Position numbers and translations under genes: made by a program. DNA of 64,000 nucleotides, from the NCBI RefSeq assembly GCF_041381155.1, contig NC_091136.1, positions 52,318,284-52,382,283 of the forward strand, given 5' to 3'. Of the stretch, positions 47,901 through 60,264 are shown in pieces. The stretch's first letter is position 1. Each line of letters starts with the position of its first letter. The notes below the pieces were generated by a model, which worked only from the letters and a program-made list of their open reading frames with translations, was not told the origin of the DNA and ran no database searches. The stretch comes from Argopecten irradians (taxonomy: Eukaryota; Mollusca; Bivalvia; Pectinida; Pectinidae).

Positions 47901-49365
47901 CCATAGGTCTAGACTTCAATCTACCAGGATGGAACTAGACATCGAGAACAATGAAGCCATCGACTCCACACAACAACATTTAAGTTAAGAAACATCCTGG
48001 TTGACCAAGATCTATCACAGATGTCAGAAGGACCTAGAGCATCATAAGCTTATGATGCAATGATGCAAGAGCATCATAAGCCTAGATTATACTCACCAAT
48101 ATTCCATCCAGTGATACCATGATTCTTGGATCATGACACTGTATACTGTGGCCTAAATACCGCAACATCCAAAATCCAGACAGATAGAAAGAAAGCCCAC
48201 TTTACCAGCTCGGTAACCATGGCGGCAGATATCGACAAATGACGAACCCACCAACATTCAAAACATAGTAGCTTCACGTACACCAGTGGAAGACTTGTGG
48301 AGCTTCTTCACCTCGAACATAACACAAACACCCACATCCCACAGAAATAAGCAGGTCACAGCCCATACAATATGACAAAACACCTCTACATAAATGGATT
48401 AGTTAAAGATTAACTTTAATAAAAAAAATATGTTATGGAGATATAACACAAAAAATCGAGTGTACTCCAAATAAACTGTATAGCGGTTTGTGATATAAAT
48501 AGTAAAATATATATTCAAATTAATCCTTATAATTCAATTTACGATTTATCTTTTTTTTTCCAATGGAATAATTACGCCAGTGTCTCGGCTACTGTCGACA
48601 CTTTTTTTCCTTCATGGGCTGATAAAGTAAATTTGTAAGCCAATAAAAATGTTCGTTATCAAGCAATATTGAATTATATTGAATTATTTGAAATATGTTG
48701 AGGAAGACATCACTCACGAGAATACAGAAAATCATACAGTGGCATGGCCAGATTTTGGACAGACATAAATCACAAGAAAACAGACTGCTGAAGGATTAAC
48801 TTGAATAAATATTTTATGTTACGGAGATAAAAAAAACTTCGATGGTACTCTAAGTAAATCGCATTTAAATTGAATTCGTTATTTGTTTAGGTAATCCCAT
48901 AGCTGTTCACAGTGGTGTTTTCTATGGTACTGATACCAGACATTAATGTTCCAGAATAATTACCATACGCGGAAGCAAGTTAGATAATAAGTACGTAATA
49001 TTTACTCATCCAATCCTTGTAGGACATAGAATCGGAGGTGTTTCATATCATGTTACACAACGCCTTCCTTTCGGATGTACTTACTTCAACAGGGACATAT
49101 GAATCAGCTACTTTTCTATACATACCTGGACCTTTATTAATTTTAGTGCAAATTTAGACGTTTGAGGGAACTAAATGGAAATTCGAAAAAAATGTTGCCA
49201 TCTTGTGTACAGGAAATTACTTTTTCATGGAATGCTTAATATGTTCTTTATCTGATTCTGTAGCTGTAACTATTTCCGACGTATTTCCTTTGACCTAGAG
49301 CTTATTTCCCTACCACACACCCATGACGAATCTTTGGGAAATTCAAGGCGATTAGGTCTAAAATT
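44915..49365. other. Intergenic; repeats only
   Basis: Direct repeats at 45163-45212 and 45311-45370 (CATATGTAGGTTCCTCATGG, TGCCTTGTTATGCATA). At 48180-48365 frames such as VEDLWSFFTSNI and NTHIP resemble the region before reverse transcriptase in LINEs, but are very decayed. 48406-48675 is a copy of the hairpin element at 6568-6930, and 48790-48850 a short fragment of it. No working gene is supported. Confidence 0.5.
48406..48675 (+). repeat. Copy of the 6.5-kb dispersed element, single hairpin arm
   Basis: TATGTTATGGAGATATAACA, GAGTGTACTCCAAATAAACT, CTTCATGGGCTGATAAAGTA and CAATATTGAATTATAT align with 6590-6930. The second hairpin arm is missing here, so the palindrome in the 6.5-kb copy was either lost here or gained there. 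Confidence 0.75.
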
Positions 49366-49479
49366 GACCTATCACGATTTTGATAGTCATTGGCCCTGTA
49401 ACGCAGTCGATACACATGTGTATTTAAAACACATCTACATAAAAATCTTATTTCAGCTTACAATTTGATATGTTTTAAC

Positions 49480-50645
49480 ATGGAAAAAAGTACAACCACA
49501 AACATGGACCAACCAAACGGAAACATGTCGGTTACATTTGTACCCAGTAGTGGGTATGATCTTGACGTGTTTGACCAAGGCCATTTCTATGGGATCCATA
49601 TCGCAGCTTTGCTATGCATTTTCATTAGTTTTAGCTGTGCAATGACTGTGATAACCGCGTCCTTTACACAACGAAAAACGAATTTCTTTACGTGGTCGAA
49701 GAGCGACCGATTTGTTGTATACATTGCTATTTGCGATGGCCTCTTCAATATCGCTCACAGTTTGGACCATACTCAAATACTGATTACCAGGTCTCACGTG
49801 AAACCAGAAGGACTTTGTGTATTTTATGGATTTATGCTCTCCGAATTTTTGACTGCGCAGATTTTGATGATTAACCTTGTAGCCATCAACGCATTTTGTT
49901 TAATTGTTTTCAACAAGGACGTTCCGTTTGGGAAATATGACCATCGCCTGTTGATTTGGACTTTTGGAACACCGCTGGTAGTATCTATTGTTGCCGTGTC
50001 TTTGAATCAGTTCGGATCAAACACAGTTTTGTAAGTTTTGATTGTTATATAAACCTTTACACTGTATTTTGAAGCAAATTAGTTACAATTGCATGTGATA
50101 AACTGAACGTATCAAATACATTAATTTTCTTTTATTTTGACTATATTTATGAACATGAACTTATGATATCTGCCATTTTTTATCGCAGCTGCTTTATGGA
50201 TTCCATCAGAGGAAGGTTGATGAATGTGGTGTATGTGACAATCCCCTTACTGATCGTCTTCACGGTCAACCTGGTGTTGTATGGGGTGATATACTGCCGT
50301 CTCCGATTTCGATCTACCAAGTTTGAAAGCTCCCGAATATCGTCACGTTCGAGGCGCGCCGCGCGAAACATGATCCTCTTTCTGCTGGCGTTCTTTGTCC
50401 AGTATTGGTCTGCGGTTCTGGTTGGCGTATGGGAGTTGCGAACGCCTTATATCCCTGTCATTGTTTACTACTTGTCTATAACCTTCCCGAATATTGGTGG
50501 GTTCCTGAATGGGTTGGTGTTCATCGTCATACGCCGTAGGTTCCTACAAAGAGACAAAAATGGAGAGACGAAGTCTATCGAAAACTTAAACAAGAGAGTT
50601 GATACTAGCAGTACCACAGCAATACTGCACATGGGGGTTGATTGA
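49480..50645 (+). CDS. Seven-transmembrane receptor-like protein B, close paralogue of A
   Basis: Exons 49480-50030 and 50189-50645 join in the same codon and phase as gene A, giving about 335 residues. I chose the ATG at 49480; the open frame extends 15 bases upstream only to a TTG. An acceptor-like TTATTTCAG at 49448-49456 suggests a 5'UTR intron. The N-terminus carries an NMS sequon. Conserved features are GYDLDVFDQGHFYGIH, TM2 CDGLFNIAHSLDHTQ, LCVFYGF before TM3, FGKYDHRLLIW and, in exon 2, RNMILFLLAFFVQYW and FIVIRRRFLQRDKNG. The intron is only 158 bases, against 570 in gene A. The cytoplasmic tail is shorter than in A. The TM2-coding stretch differs from gene A by two bases in 92, far less than the rest, which suggests gene conversion. 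Confidence 0.87.
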
Positions 50646-51944
50646 TTTGAAAGGAGAAACGATCAAATCAGCATATAAAGTACATCTGGAAGCTTAGACT
50701 GGCGTTACACAGATAGATAGAGTACCATAGCAAAATTTGTTAACGTTTACGAACGTCCAACATTGTTTATAGGGCAACCATTTTGCTTTCCGTGCCATTT
50801 CGGTTGGTCCTTCTAATGCAAATTACGTTAACCATACACGTACCTATCGACCCCAAATAGGCTTATTTGAATTTTTTGTGTTCCGTTTTAAATTGAATTT
50901 AAATACATTTAAATACATTGGAACAATATTAACTTCAAGTCTATATTTTGTACATAGATTGACATATAGATCATACTAGAGTTAGTCAAACTTCATAAAG
51001 AGCCAATGCTGGCATGATGTTAGGCAAACATCATTGATAACACTAATATAGATAGTCAAACACGAATGGATACTTTTCACCGTTTACACCGAAAGCATGT
51101 TGATTTCATATGGAGAAGAAAAATGCTTTACAAATTGTTGGCAAGTTAATAGTAAAGGTTTAGACTGAATATGGTATCTTTCAATAAAAAAAGAATCAGT
51201 TTTGAAATAATTTGAAGCAGGTACTGAGATTAAAAGTTACACATTCCTCAGCTGGTTAACAACTTCTTCAAATAGTTCGAATTACTACAATGTGAAAATT
51301 TTTAGATACAATTGCAAGCGAACCTTTTAACTATAGGGAGATGTATCAGGTAGACTATGCACGCATTTACTTCGGATTAATGGGTCTGCCATTTGGACAG
51401 GGTATCTCATGGAAGATCTTGGATGGTCAACACAAGGCTTGCTGAGTGGAGAATGCTAAAATCTTACACGAAGGTTGATACATCCCTGTCCACTTGGCAG
51501 TCACATGTTTGATTACTTTTCTCCCACAATTTAACGAAAAGAATGATGAAATTTCAGTTGTTCATAAGCCTTTCGAGTGTGCCATGATCATAGGAACATC
51601 GTAATGCGTCAGGATTGATGATGTCAATTAATTATTGTAAGTAAAACTTTTAGAAACATACAATGTAAATATTAATCACAGTAACGTAAATTATAGTTTT
51701 CAATAAAAATGTTTTAATTTTCATTTATTAAGGGTAATTACAAGACTTCATGTAATTGACTCAATGTACAGATTGACATGACATTTGTGGTAATGATATA
51801 TGCTTTATATAAAAAAATTATGGTAAAGATTTTACATTAAATACTACTTATAAATATATATTGTAGAATCTGTGTGTTCTATGTGACTTTTCATAGGTGT
51901 TTTGGCAATCACTGAACCTATGTATAAGGACATCTGCGTTACTG
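50646..51944. other. No gene recognised between receptors B and C
   Basis: 3' flank of gene B and AT-rich sequence. No recognisable exon or mobile element. Confidence 0.5.
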
Positions 51945-52395
51945 CAGGTAGGGCGTTAGAATTGTACTTGCTGCCCCTATTGCACGATCATAAAAGGCGA
52001 CTTAATTTAGCATGTTAGCTTTTCTCTTCTTCTGTAAAATTGGTAGATAGCGCTAAGCATTAAGGGAGTGTGACGACTGGTTTGCCTGTTGTCAGTATAA
52101 TGTGACCGGGTGAGGTGTACCTGTTCTATTAAAAGAAAACACAACACGAATATACCGCAGTCTCCTAAAATACAAAGCACACGCACTTCACACACGCAAC
52201 ACTTTGCATACATGGGGGTCGTCTTTACAAGACCTGACTGTTAATAGGACATTTATGTACATTTATGTATTTAAGCAAACAAACGTTAGGGTTAAGAAAG
52301 TATGTTAGAAAGAAAGAGAAAAAATCCTAAATTTAGTCGCCTTTTACGATCATGCAATAGGGGTAGCAGGTACAATTCTAACGCCATACATGCAG
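51945..52395 (+). mobile_element. SINE-like repeat, short copy, with an inverted 5' fragment
   Basis: 51945-52285 shares GTAGGGCGTTAGAATTGTAC, AAAGGCGACTTAATTTAG and GTATAATGTGACCGGGTG with 34120-34655 but lacks about 190 internal bases. 52320-52400 is the reversed 5' part (AAATTTAGTCGCCTTTTACG), so the 5' ends point toward each other's tail. Confidence 0.7.
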
Positions 52396-53052
52396 GGCTA
52401 ACATTATACCCTAAAATAATATATACTCATCAAGGCCCAGATCTCTTTCAAAAGGTGATTAGGGTATTTACATTTAATCATAATTATTTATGAGTATTTG
52501 ATTCTCTACATACCTGTCAATATTAGAGAAAAATGTAATAAAAAGTTTGCAGGAAATAAGAAAAGAACATTTTACCAATCATGTGATTACCCATTTAATC
52601 GCGTTTGAACAGCTGGGCCCAGATGATTGTATACGACGTTACCAGGATATCTACTTTAGACTTCCAAAACATAACAAAGCTTGACCTTGATGAAAATGCA
52701 GTATACACTGTACCTATTGCAGGTTCCTGTGGTAGTTTGTAAGCGTTTGACAGATGTGAGTGTGTATTTTCTCACTAAGAACAAGAAAACAGTGATCAAT
52801 ATCCAGCTAATTTGTACATTCAACTTAGCTATTATCACGTGGATATATATGAGGTGATACGCTATTATATATGCTGATAATATACTGTAGTAACTAATAT
52901 CGATACATAACAAATATGGGTTATTAAATGGCTTTCAAGTAACAACGGACTTATTGCCATCGGTTGAAGTGTGGTCATACTAAGTTCTAAATCGAGAAGG
53001 TGCAAAAACAGTAGCGGGATATCGGGTATTGAAGAACACATCTAGTACCAAA

Positions 53053-56000
53053 ATGAAGAATGGTTACGATGAACCCCCAAAAGGACTGGACAGTGGGATG
53101 TTTTACGTCATTCATATCATCTCGCTGGTCGCTATGACCGCAAGTTTCACATGTGCTTCTACCATAATGGTGATGTCGGCTAAGCAGCAAAAAGTAAAGA
53201 AATTCTACGACCGAAATAAAAGTGAGCGACTGGTCGTGTACGCGGCGGCGTGCGACGCTTCTTTCAATCTGGTTCATTCTACGGAACACATTCAAATGTT
53301 GGTAACTAGAAATTACATTACTCCCAAAGATTTGTGTAAATTCCACGCTTTCATGACACTTGAGCTAGGACTCTCACAAGTTGTTCTCGTCATCTTTGTG
53401 GCTGTGAACGTTTTCTGCATGATGTTTTTACACAAGGATTTATCCTTTGGGAAGTATGACTGGAAACTCACCAGTACAGTTATCCTCGCTCCCTTCTTCC
53501 TTGGCGTCGGTATTCTGGCGGCTGACAAATTTGGTCCAAATGGGGCCTTGTAAGTTATGTTTGATTAATTTCTTCATTAGTATTACTTATGTTAACTTGG
53601 TCAGTGCCATGTTTATGGCAATGTCTATAAATAAAACTTTCTATTAGTTTTAATGTTAGGAGAATAGTGGATCTTACAGGAATTCAATGGATTCAACTCA
53701 TTTTCGTCTGTAATTAGGCCGACATAAGTTTAGATCAATCGAAATAAATTCAAAATTGTATACTTATGAGCTTTGAAAATTATAAATTTTACACACAATT
53801 ATATAGGCATCACTTTTACAACAACAAACAAAAACACATAAAATAACTATAAAAAAACTCAACACTAAATTAGCCTCTATTACGTATTTCCTGTTTGAAT
53901 ACATACTTGAACTTTAACACGAATGTTAAACTACCAAATCTTAAAGACAATACTAAATCTGTTTAATATTGAAAATGGAAAACATTTCAACCGTTTTCTT
54001 ATTAAGTGAAAAGTGAAAATAGAATCGCATTCGTTTGCTTTGTGGTCCAATCCACAAGATCAGCTCACCCTATTCTAATTCAACGACGGACATGGTTATA
54101 CGGGAAATCAACACTTGACTGCTGATCATACACACAATAGGTTATGAAATCTAGTCAGGACTATACACATCACTATCGCATTTCTCAAAACATTAGACAA
54201 ATTCCTTTCTAATTTTAACATGATATGATGATTTTGATCACTTAGATTTCAAATTTCAAAACCCCTGTCGCACATGTCGTATATTGGTACTGGTATATAT
54301 ATATGAATATCAAGATACGAATGGATTGTAAAATAGTTGCAAAAATACCACAATATACCAAAATATGCAATGGAAACACATGTTATGATTAATGTTTCTA
54401 ATAAAATTAATGCAAAAATCCAACGAAGACGACGCGACGACAGTAGTTTCGTAAATCCGACTTCGTTGGCGAAACAAATGGGATACTTTTCTACCTCACC
54501 AGTCCGCCATTTTGTGTCGCTCCGCCGGTACTTGTGTCATATTAATCATCATTAGCGCTACAAGAAGTGTGAACAGACATGCCAAAGCTACGCATTATCT
54601 GCTTCCCTCCACACAATACATATTTGTTAGATTAGCTTGTCCGGAGCGCATAGGTGATCACGGCTGATACGGACGGGGTAATTATCTAACAATTCAGATA
54701 TTGGTGTGAAATATATGTCAGGGTTCCATGAAATCAGTCTTCATTTTACAAAAGAAGATGATATGATAAAGATGATATTATACAAAATGGCGGACTTTCC
54801 ACCTAAAATATTCCATCTTTGCATATTGCAGAATTAGCTCCCTTGCGGATAGGTATTGATTGCTACGTTATTATTTTGTGAACGCAATAAAGTATTACGT
54901 CACGCGCGCAAACTCATGAAGTCACAATCAATATCCACCCGCAAGGGCAGATAACTCTGATAAAGTCTTATAAGGTCTTATCATGGTCATTGATCCGTTG
55001 GATAATAATATCATTACAATCATATCAGAAACAAACGCAGATATCGATTGCATGCTTCGTTAAAACGATATCATGTCATGGAATTTATGTTTAATGAAGC
55101 TATCAAACATTGAGAACATGTTCGCACTTATTGTCCGATACCTCTTGACAGATTCTAACATTGATTCGACAGCTTCGATCAATATCCCTTTTCCGTTTTG
55201 ACATACATGTCGCCGATATTTGATACTCTACAATGTCGATTTAAAGATGCTCCACCGCTGACATAGCATAAATGATATTCATCGTTTGAACAAAATTTGG
55301 TGTTTAATCGTGTACATATATGTCTATTTAACACAAAAAATAATATAAAATCAGACTTCATTCCATATAGGATATAGTGCCACGGATTTTTTTCGGGATG
55401 CAATTAATTATTTTTTATATTTTTAACTTCAAGTAAAATTAGAGACTCAAACTTTTCAATGATAAAAATGGTGTAAAGAAAGTAATTTTTTGAACTGAAG
55501 AAAAATACTAAATCGTCTGCTTTCTATTTATGATAGAGAAAAAAACATCATTTATCAGCGGTGGAACACCTTTAATGCTTGATATAGGCCTATAATAAAT
55601 GTGATACACAATTGGGTGGGCGTATCGAGCGGTACGAAAGTGATTACCTGTCAAATTCTTATTGTTAACTATCCTACAAACGTTAACGAGGGTCACTTGC
55701 TGCCAGTACAGTTGTTTCACGTCAAAAGTCGAAACTATTATCCCAAAGTGTTGAAACCAACCCGAAAACTAACTTATTCACGAGGACAAGGCCATGGAAA
55801 GGTTGGCCCCAACACCATATAGACAGATGTATGACTGTTAAACGAAATTCCTCGGTCAAAAGTGGCTGTGGATTTGTATATTTGTAACGATTTTCAAGCA
55901 ATATCACGGGTGTAAACGGTCAAATATACTTTACTTACATTTTAATGGTGAGTCGGTTTACAATTTCAGTTTTTATCCTCGCTGTTACTAAGCCTTAAAT

Positions 56001-56726
56001 GGAAGAGAACATTAAATGTAAGAAAATGTGAGACAGGTTCTGGAAAAAATGAGAAACGACACAATTAATTTGTTGATATATACCTATTTGTCATAAAACA
56101 TACAAATCAATTTAATGCATTTATGTAGTAATGAGGTACGATCAATAGTAAGACCTATACAGAAAAGTATTCTAGTATCAACAAACTATGCTTTTATATT
56201 AGGACCAACGAAGATACAGATATATATAGTTCTATTTAGGTTTTTCTCCGAACCAGAGGAAATACATTATTCAAATTTCATTTCCAGCTGTTTCTTCGAC
56301 AGCGTGACGGCAAGACAGCTGAACTTCTATCTGACGACGTTACCGCTATGCCTAGTACTGGTAAACAACGCCATTTTGTATGGTCTTTCGTGGTACAGGA
56401 TCAGGGTGGAAACAAAACGGCTGGCTGACACCTTAGGGACTGCAGTTCAATCCAAGAAAAGAACGCACATTGCCGCTAAGAACATGTTTCTGTTCCTGAT
56501 ATCGTACTTTGTACAGTGGTGGGCCCTGTCTGTCTACGGTATATGGATAGCGTTCGGCGAGGGCCCTATCGCTCTCTATGTTGTCAATATCTTCTTCTCT
56601 AATGCGGGCGGCGTTTGGAACGGAATTGTATTTATCATCATTCGTAGACGTCGCAGAATGGTGGATATCAAGCTGACGAAAACTGTCAACGACATTCAAA
56701 GAAAGAGCAAAAGGAATGATAGATGA
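53053..56726 (+). CDS. Seven-transmembrane receptor-like protein C
   Basis: Exons 53053-53549 and 56288-56726 join in phase 2 at a Phe codon, the same site as genes A and B, giving about 311 residues. It starts MKNGYDEPPKGLDSGMFYVI with no glycosylation sequon. TM2 has CDASFNLVHSTEH, TM3 is preceded by LCKFHAF, and FGKYDWKL follows. Exon 2 begins CFFDSVTARQLNFYLTTLPL and ends with KNMFLFLISYFVQWWALSVY, NAGGVWNGIVFIIIRRRRR and a short basic tail. The Cys pair of GPCRs is kept. The intron is long (2.7 kb) and holds two MITEs. An upstream in-frame TTG at 53029 is unlikely as start. Close to gene D; more distant from A and B. Confidence 0.85.
54829..54960. mobile_element. Small TIR element of the CAGAGTTAYCTSCCTTGCGG type
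   Basis: CAGAATTAGCTCCCTTGCGG and CCGCAAGGGCAGATAACTCTG are inverted, with ATTGATTG/CAATCAAT mirrored inside. Related to the short hairpins at 41577 and 43949. Located in the intron of receptor gene C. Confidence 0.75.
55241..55575. mobile_element. TTAA-family MITE, complete copy, 335 bp
   Basis: TTAA then AGATGCTCCACCGCTGACAT at the left; TATCAGCGGTGGAACACCT then TTAA at the right (55572-55575). A reference copy for the family; lies in the intron of receptor gene C. Confidence 0.85.
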
Positions 56727-58320
56727 ATGTATTTTGTTTTATTACTAACTTACTAGATGTGGTGCATGGGTTTGCTTATTTCGATAAATGTTTCATGAAA
56801 CCTAGTTTGATATGATATCTTACATGGTTTAAGAACATGTATTTAGCGTTAGAATGAAATACAATACGCTAAAGAGTGATATATCTATTACGAAGTGTAT
56901 ATTTCTTTTAATGTTCGAGTTCTACTTATTTTAATGTGAATACAAGTCATATTGGTATGTTTTTAGATAATGAAAAAGTTGTTTATTGTATTTTATCAAT
57001 TTGTGTTAATTCTGTTCTTTGTCAAATATCACATAATAAAACTTTAAAACTGTATTTGTATTTGTTCCAATAACATTCTGTTGATAATGTGCATATCCAC
57101 GTCATTTTAATCCTGTAGTACACACAATAACGTACTAACCATTTATCATTAAATTATCTGGAGTCTACGTTTACGTAGCATTAGCAATAATAACGTTAAA
57201 CATATAATGACGCACTGTTCGGCGACTCTTTTCGATATAAATATATATTAATAAATTCAGTGGTGTTAAACCATTGGTAATTAAAACATTTAGAACTCAT
57301 AAATGTATTTCATAAGGATGTATTTACATATGCCCCTATATAGTCAATGGGAGGGGAGTTGCGTTCAAATTAGCGTAAACGCAACGACGTATGAATACAA
57401 ACCCAGAGTAGGATCGGACTACTTCTAGTTCACGCTTCGGTAAGATTTTGCGTCATATGATAATCTAAATAATCTTTAATTACTTAATTTACATTTTACC
57501 TTTTCAGATGACAGATTTGCTTTGAATTAATAATAAACTAAAAAAATATTTCGGTCTTCTATTTGTCTCAAGACTGATCCTTAGGCGTCACAGACAATAA
57601 GTATATCATGCTCGTCATTAGCCTACTCGGTTGGCCTACTGTGTGAAGTGTCAACAAAGTTTTCTCGTTGTCGGATTCAAAATAATATTAAAGAGTTGTT
57701 ATTAGATCCAATTAAAATGTATTTGACATTAAAACAGAACATGTGTTCAAGCATTGTAACGGTAATAAACAACAAAAAGAATCGCTGGTCGAGGCTACAA
57801 CCGGGGGCTTTCCTCAGGAATGTTCGAGGAGTTACGTCAGTTACACACCATGCAAACACTTGTCTATCATCCGTACAATAAAATAAAAGTCGTGACTATG
57901 AAGGATTTAGTCTATATCGCGTACGTAGACCGATACATACATTACAAACATTCAGCAGCTCGACAGTCATACCATTTAATCAAAAGGCTAGGCTACTTTC
58001 CTCGGTTGAAAATCAAAAATGGCGCCTCGCTTCACTTCAGACCGCATCACTACCCTGACAACGATACCGTTAGTCATACGGCTCGCTTATCTCAATTTTT
58101 ATTCGAAATAAAACATTATTGATACATTATCAAATCGGGGGAAAAACATAATCTAAAAATAATTAAAGGTGTCATTATTATATTTCAAATCAAACTGCAG
58201 CTATAACATTCAACAATCGGAACTATATCTTCGGTCATCCTGACTACCGTAGTTACCCAACTTAGCAACAATCACCGTTTTAAATTTGACGTAAAACTAG
58301 ACTTATTTTTGTAAATATAA
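56727..58320. other. 3' flank of receptor C; no gene
   Basis: AT-rich. The poly(A) signal-like AATAAA occurs near 57035 (CACATAATAAAACTTT), a plausible end for transcript C. The 100-codon frame at 57820-58122 has no recognisable features. Confidence 0.5.
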
Positions 58321-58472
58321 AGATTGAACAGTGTTTTGATTGCGTTAAAGGTGGTATGAACGCAATGGGTACAGACATATTCTACATGTAGCGCTAACGC
58401 GCTACATTGAATATGTCTGTATCCCATTGCGTTCATACAACCTTTAACGCAATCAAAACACTGTACAATCTA
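58321..58472. mobile_element. Near-perfect 152-bp palindrome (fold-back MITE)
   Basis: AGATTGAACAGTGTTTTGAT, TGCGTTAAAGGTGGTATGAA at the left is mirrored by TTCATACAACCTTTAACGCA, ATCAAAACACTGTACAATCT at the right. The centre is GTAGCGCTAACGCGCTAC. Only a few mismatches over arms of about 70 bases, so the copy is young or maintained. Confidence 0.85.
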
Positions 58473-60213
58473 TATATATACTGCATTGATTTATAAAAAA
58501 AATACAACAAAATTGGGACCATATTTCTAATACATCGTCCATGCAATGCCGGGAAAACGTAAACCTACCTATATATTGGGATATTATGTATTCCACTGCC
58601 CCCATGTTACATCCCATTTATTAAATTAAACAACGCTATACAAAGTAATACCTCTGAGACCCTTCTATTTCACACATTTGTAATGCCGCCGACTACACAT
58701 TTACTTGAGTAAACCGGCAGCCAATCACATTCGCTTCTGTTTTTTAACACATGTTTGGCAGTATCATTTGGTCATTATTCCATAAAAAACATATAATAAG
58801 AATTAATTCACATTGAACTAAGAACAAAAATAGCGGTTGAATATGTGAGCGATGGTCCTAATCACGCCATAGAATGCACAGCAGGATTTGAAAATGATTT
58901 TCCCAAAATCAACAAACTATACGGCTATTAACGGGTCATTACAAATTCTTAAGGCCTAGCCATGCTTCATGCACAACTACCAACTACTGTTCAGTTGACC
59001 TAAGAAGTGATAAATAAGCATAGGAAATACCACGAGTTTAATCAGAGGATAATCTGGTCAGTGACAAATGTTAATATTGTCGTTTATGGGGAAAATGGTT
59101 CTGCAGTCTATTTACATTATAACATTAAGTACTTACCAGGTACCTTGAGTACACTATTTATTTAGTAGTGTGATAACATCAATAAATGTTTTTACATACA
59201 GAAATACGATTGAAAAACATCGGATAGATAGGATGCAAAAATGTAAATGAAAAAAGAGCAAAGTATGCACAAACAAAGATCCTGAAACTACGAACTAAAA
59301 TATACCATGGGAATGGATCCAGAAAGCTCGGAAGTGAAAGCGTTGTCTGCTTCATAAAAACATATACCTGCATGTCAAATATGGACCATGTCAATATATC
59401 TCTATTGAAAGTCGGACGATGAAGCTAGCCACATTACATATAGACAAGCAATGAGCTAGTCTATCTCATCAAAATATAATAACATGGAAATATAGTGTCA
59501 CTGTTATGATCTATATTCTACATAATTTTCCATTGACGAAAGGTTGAACAAGGTTACAAGTTAATGACTAAACTACGCCTCTCTCAGATATCTTAGTAAG
59601 AACTCTCTACAATAAGTATCTTAATGCCCCCACACAAACTTTAAAACCCAGACTATTAACTTATGTTCTTATAGCGAACAATGTGGGTTAAGTAAGTAAT
59701 GCACTTCCGTATATCTTCCTGTTTGGTATGTTCAGTGTGTTGGGCACGGATCGATTTTATAAGTCATACTTAAAATATATATACAGCACTAGCTTCTCAA
59801 TAGAGTTATTCATTGTGGACAAAATCCGAGATAATAATTGTAAATCATCGCACGAATTTAATAGCGTTTTACGAATCGAGTTTTAAAATAAATTTCTTAT
59901 ATTAAGGAAAAAAGAAACTCCCAGAAAACATGCTGCTTCCTTAGTAATATCTATACATAATTTCAATATCACTAAAACTTATATATACAAGTAGACTATT
60001 TGCGGGTACCTTGTTTGTATGCACATTGTGTGTATGTATGAAAGTGTATGTACTTATATAATCTTTGTATGATGATGCTGTAGGTGTGTATATGAAGCGA
60101 AAATTATTTTATTTATCATCTTGACAAAAACACAACATGAACATATTTAATTATTCATTATTATCATTTTACTAGTGTAACTAATTTATTTGACAGAATG
60201 TTTAAAAAGTATG

Positions 60214-60216
<3 letters not shown>
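58473..60216. other. No gene recognised
   Basis: AT-rich intergenic sequence between receptors C and D. No exon or repeat that I can support. Confidence 0.5.

Positions 60217-60262
<46 letters not shown>
60217..60262 (+). repeat. (GT)n microsatellite
   Basis: About 23 uninterrupted GT units. Confidence 0.98.

Positions 60263-60264
<2 letters not shown>

Noticed and set aside
47820-48380. A working LINE endonuclease/RT gene
   Set aside because: Only scattered resemblance in different frames with stops; at most a decayed fragment.
56115-56287. Upstream extension of receptor C exon 2
   Set aside because: It is intron sequence; the TTTCCAG acceptor at 56287 and the matching exon starts in genes A and B set the boundary.
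57820-58122. 100-codon plus-strand frame
   Set aside because: No recognisable features or splice context.
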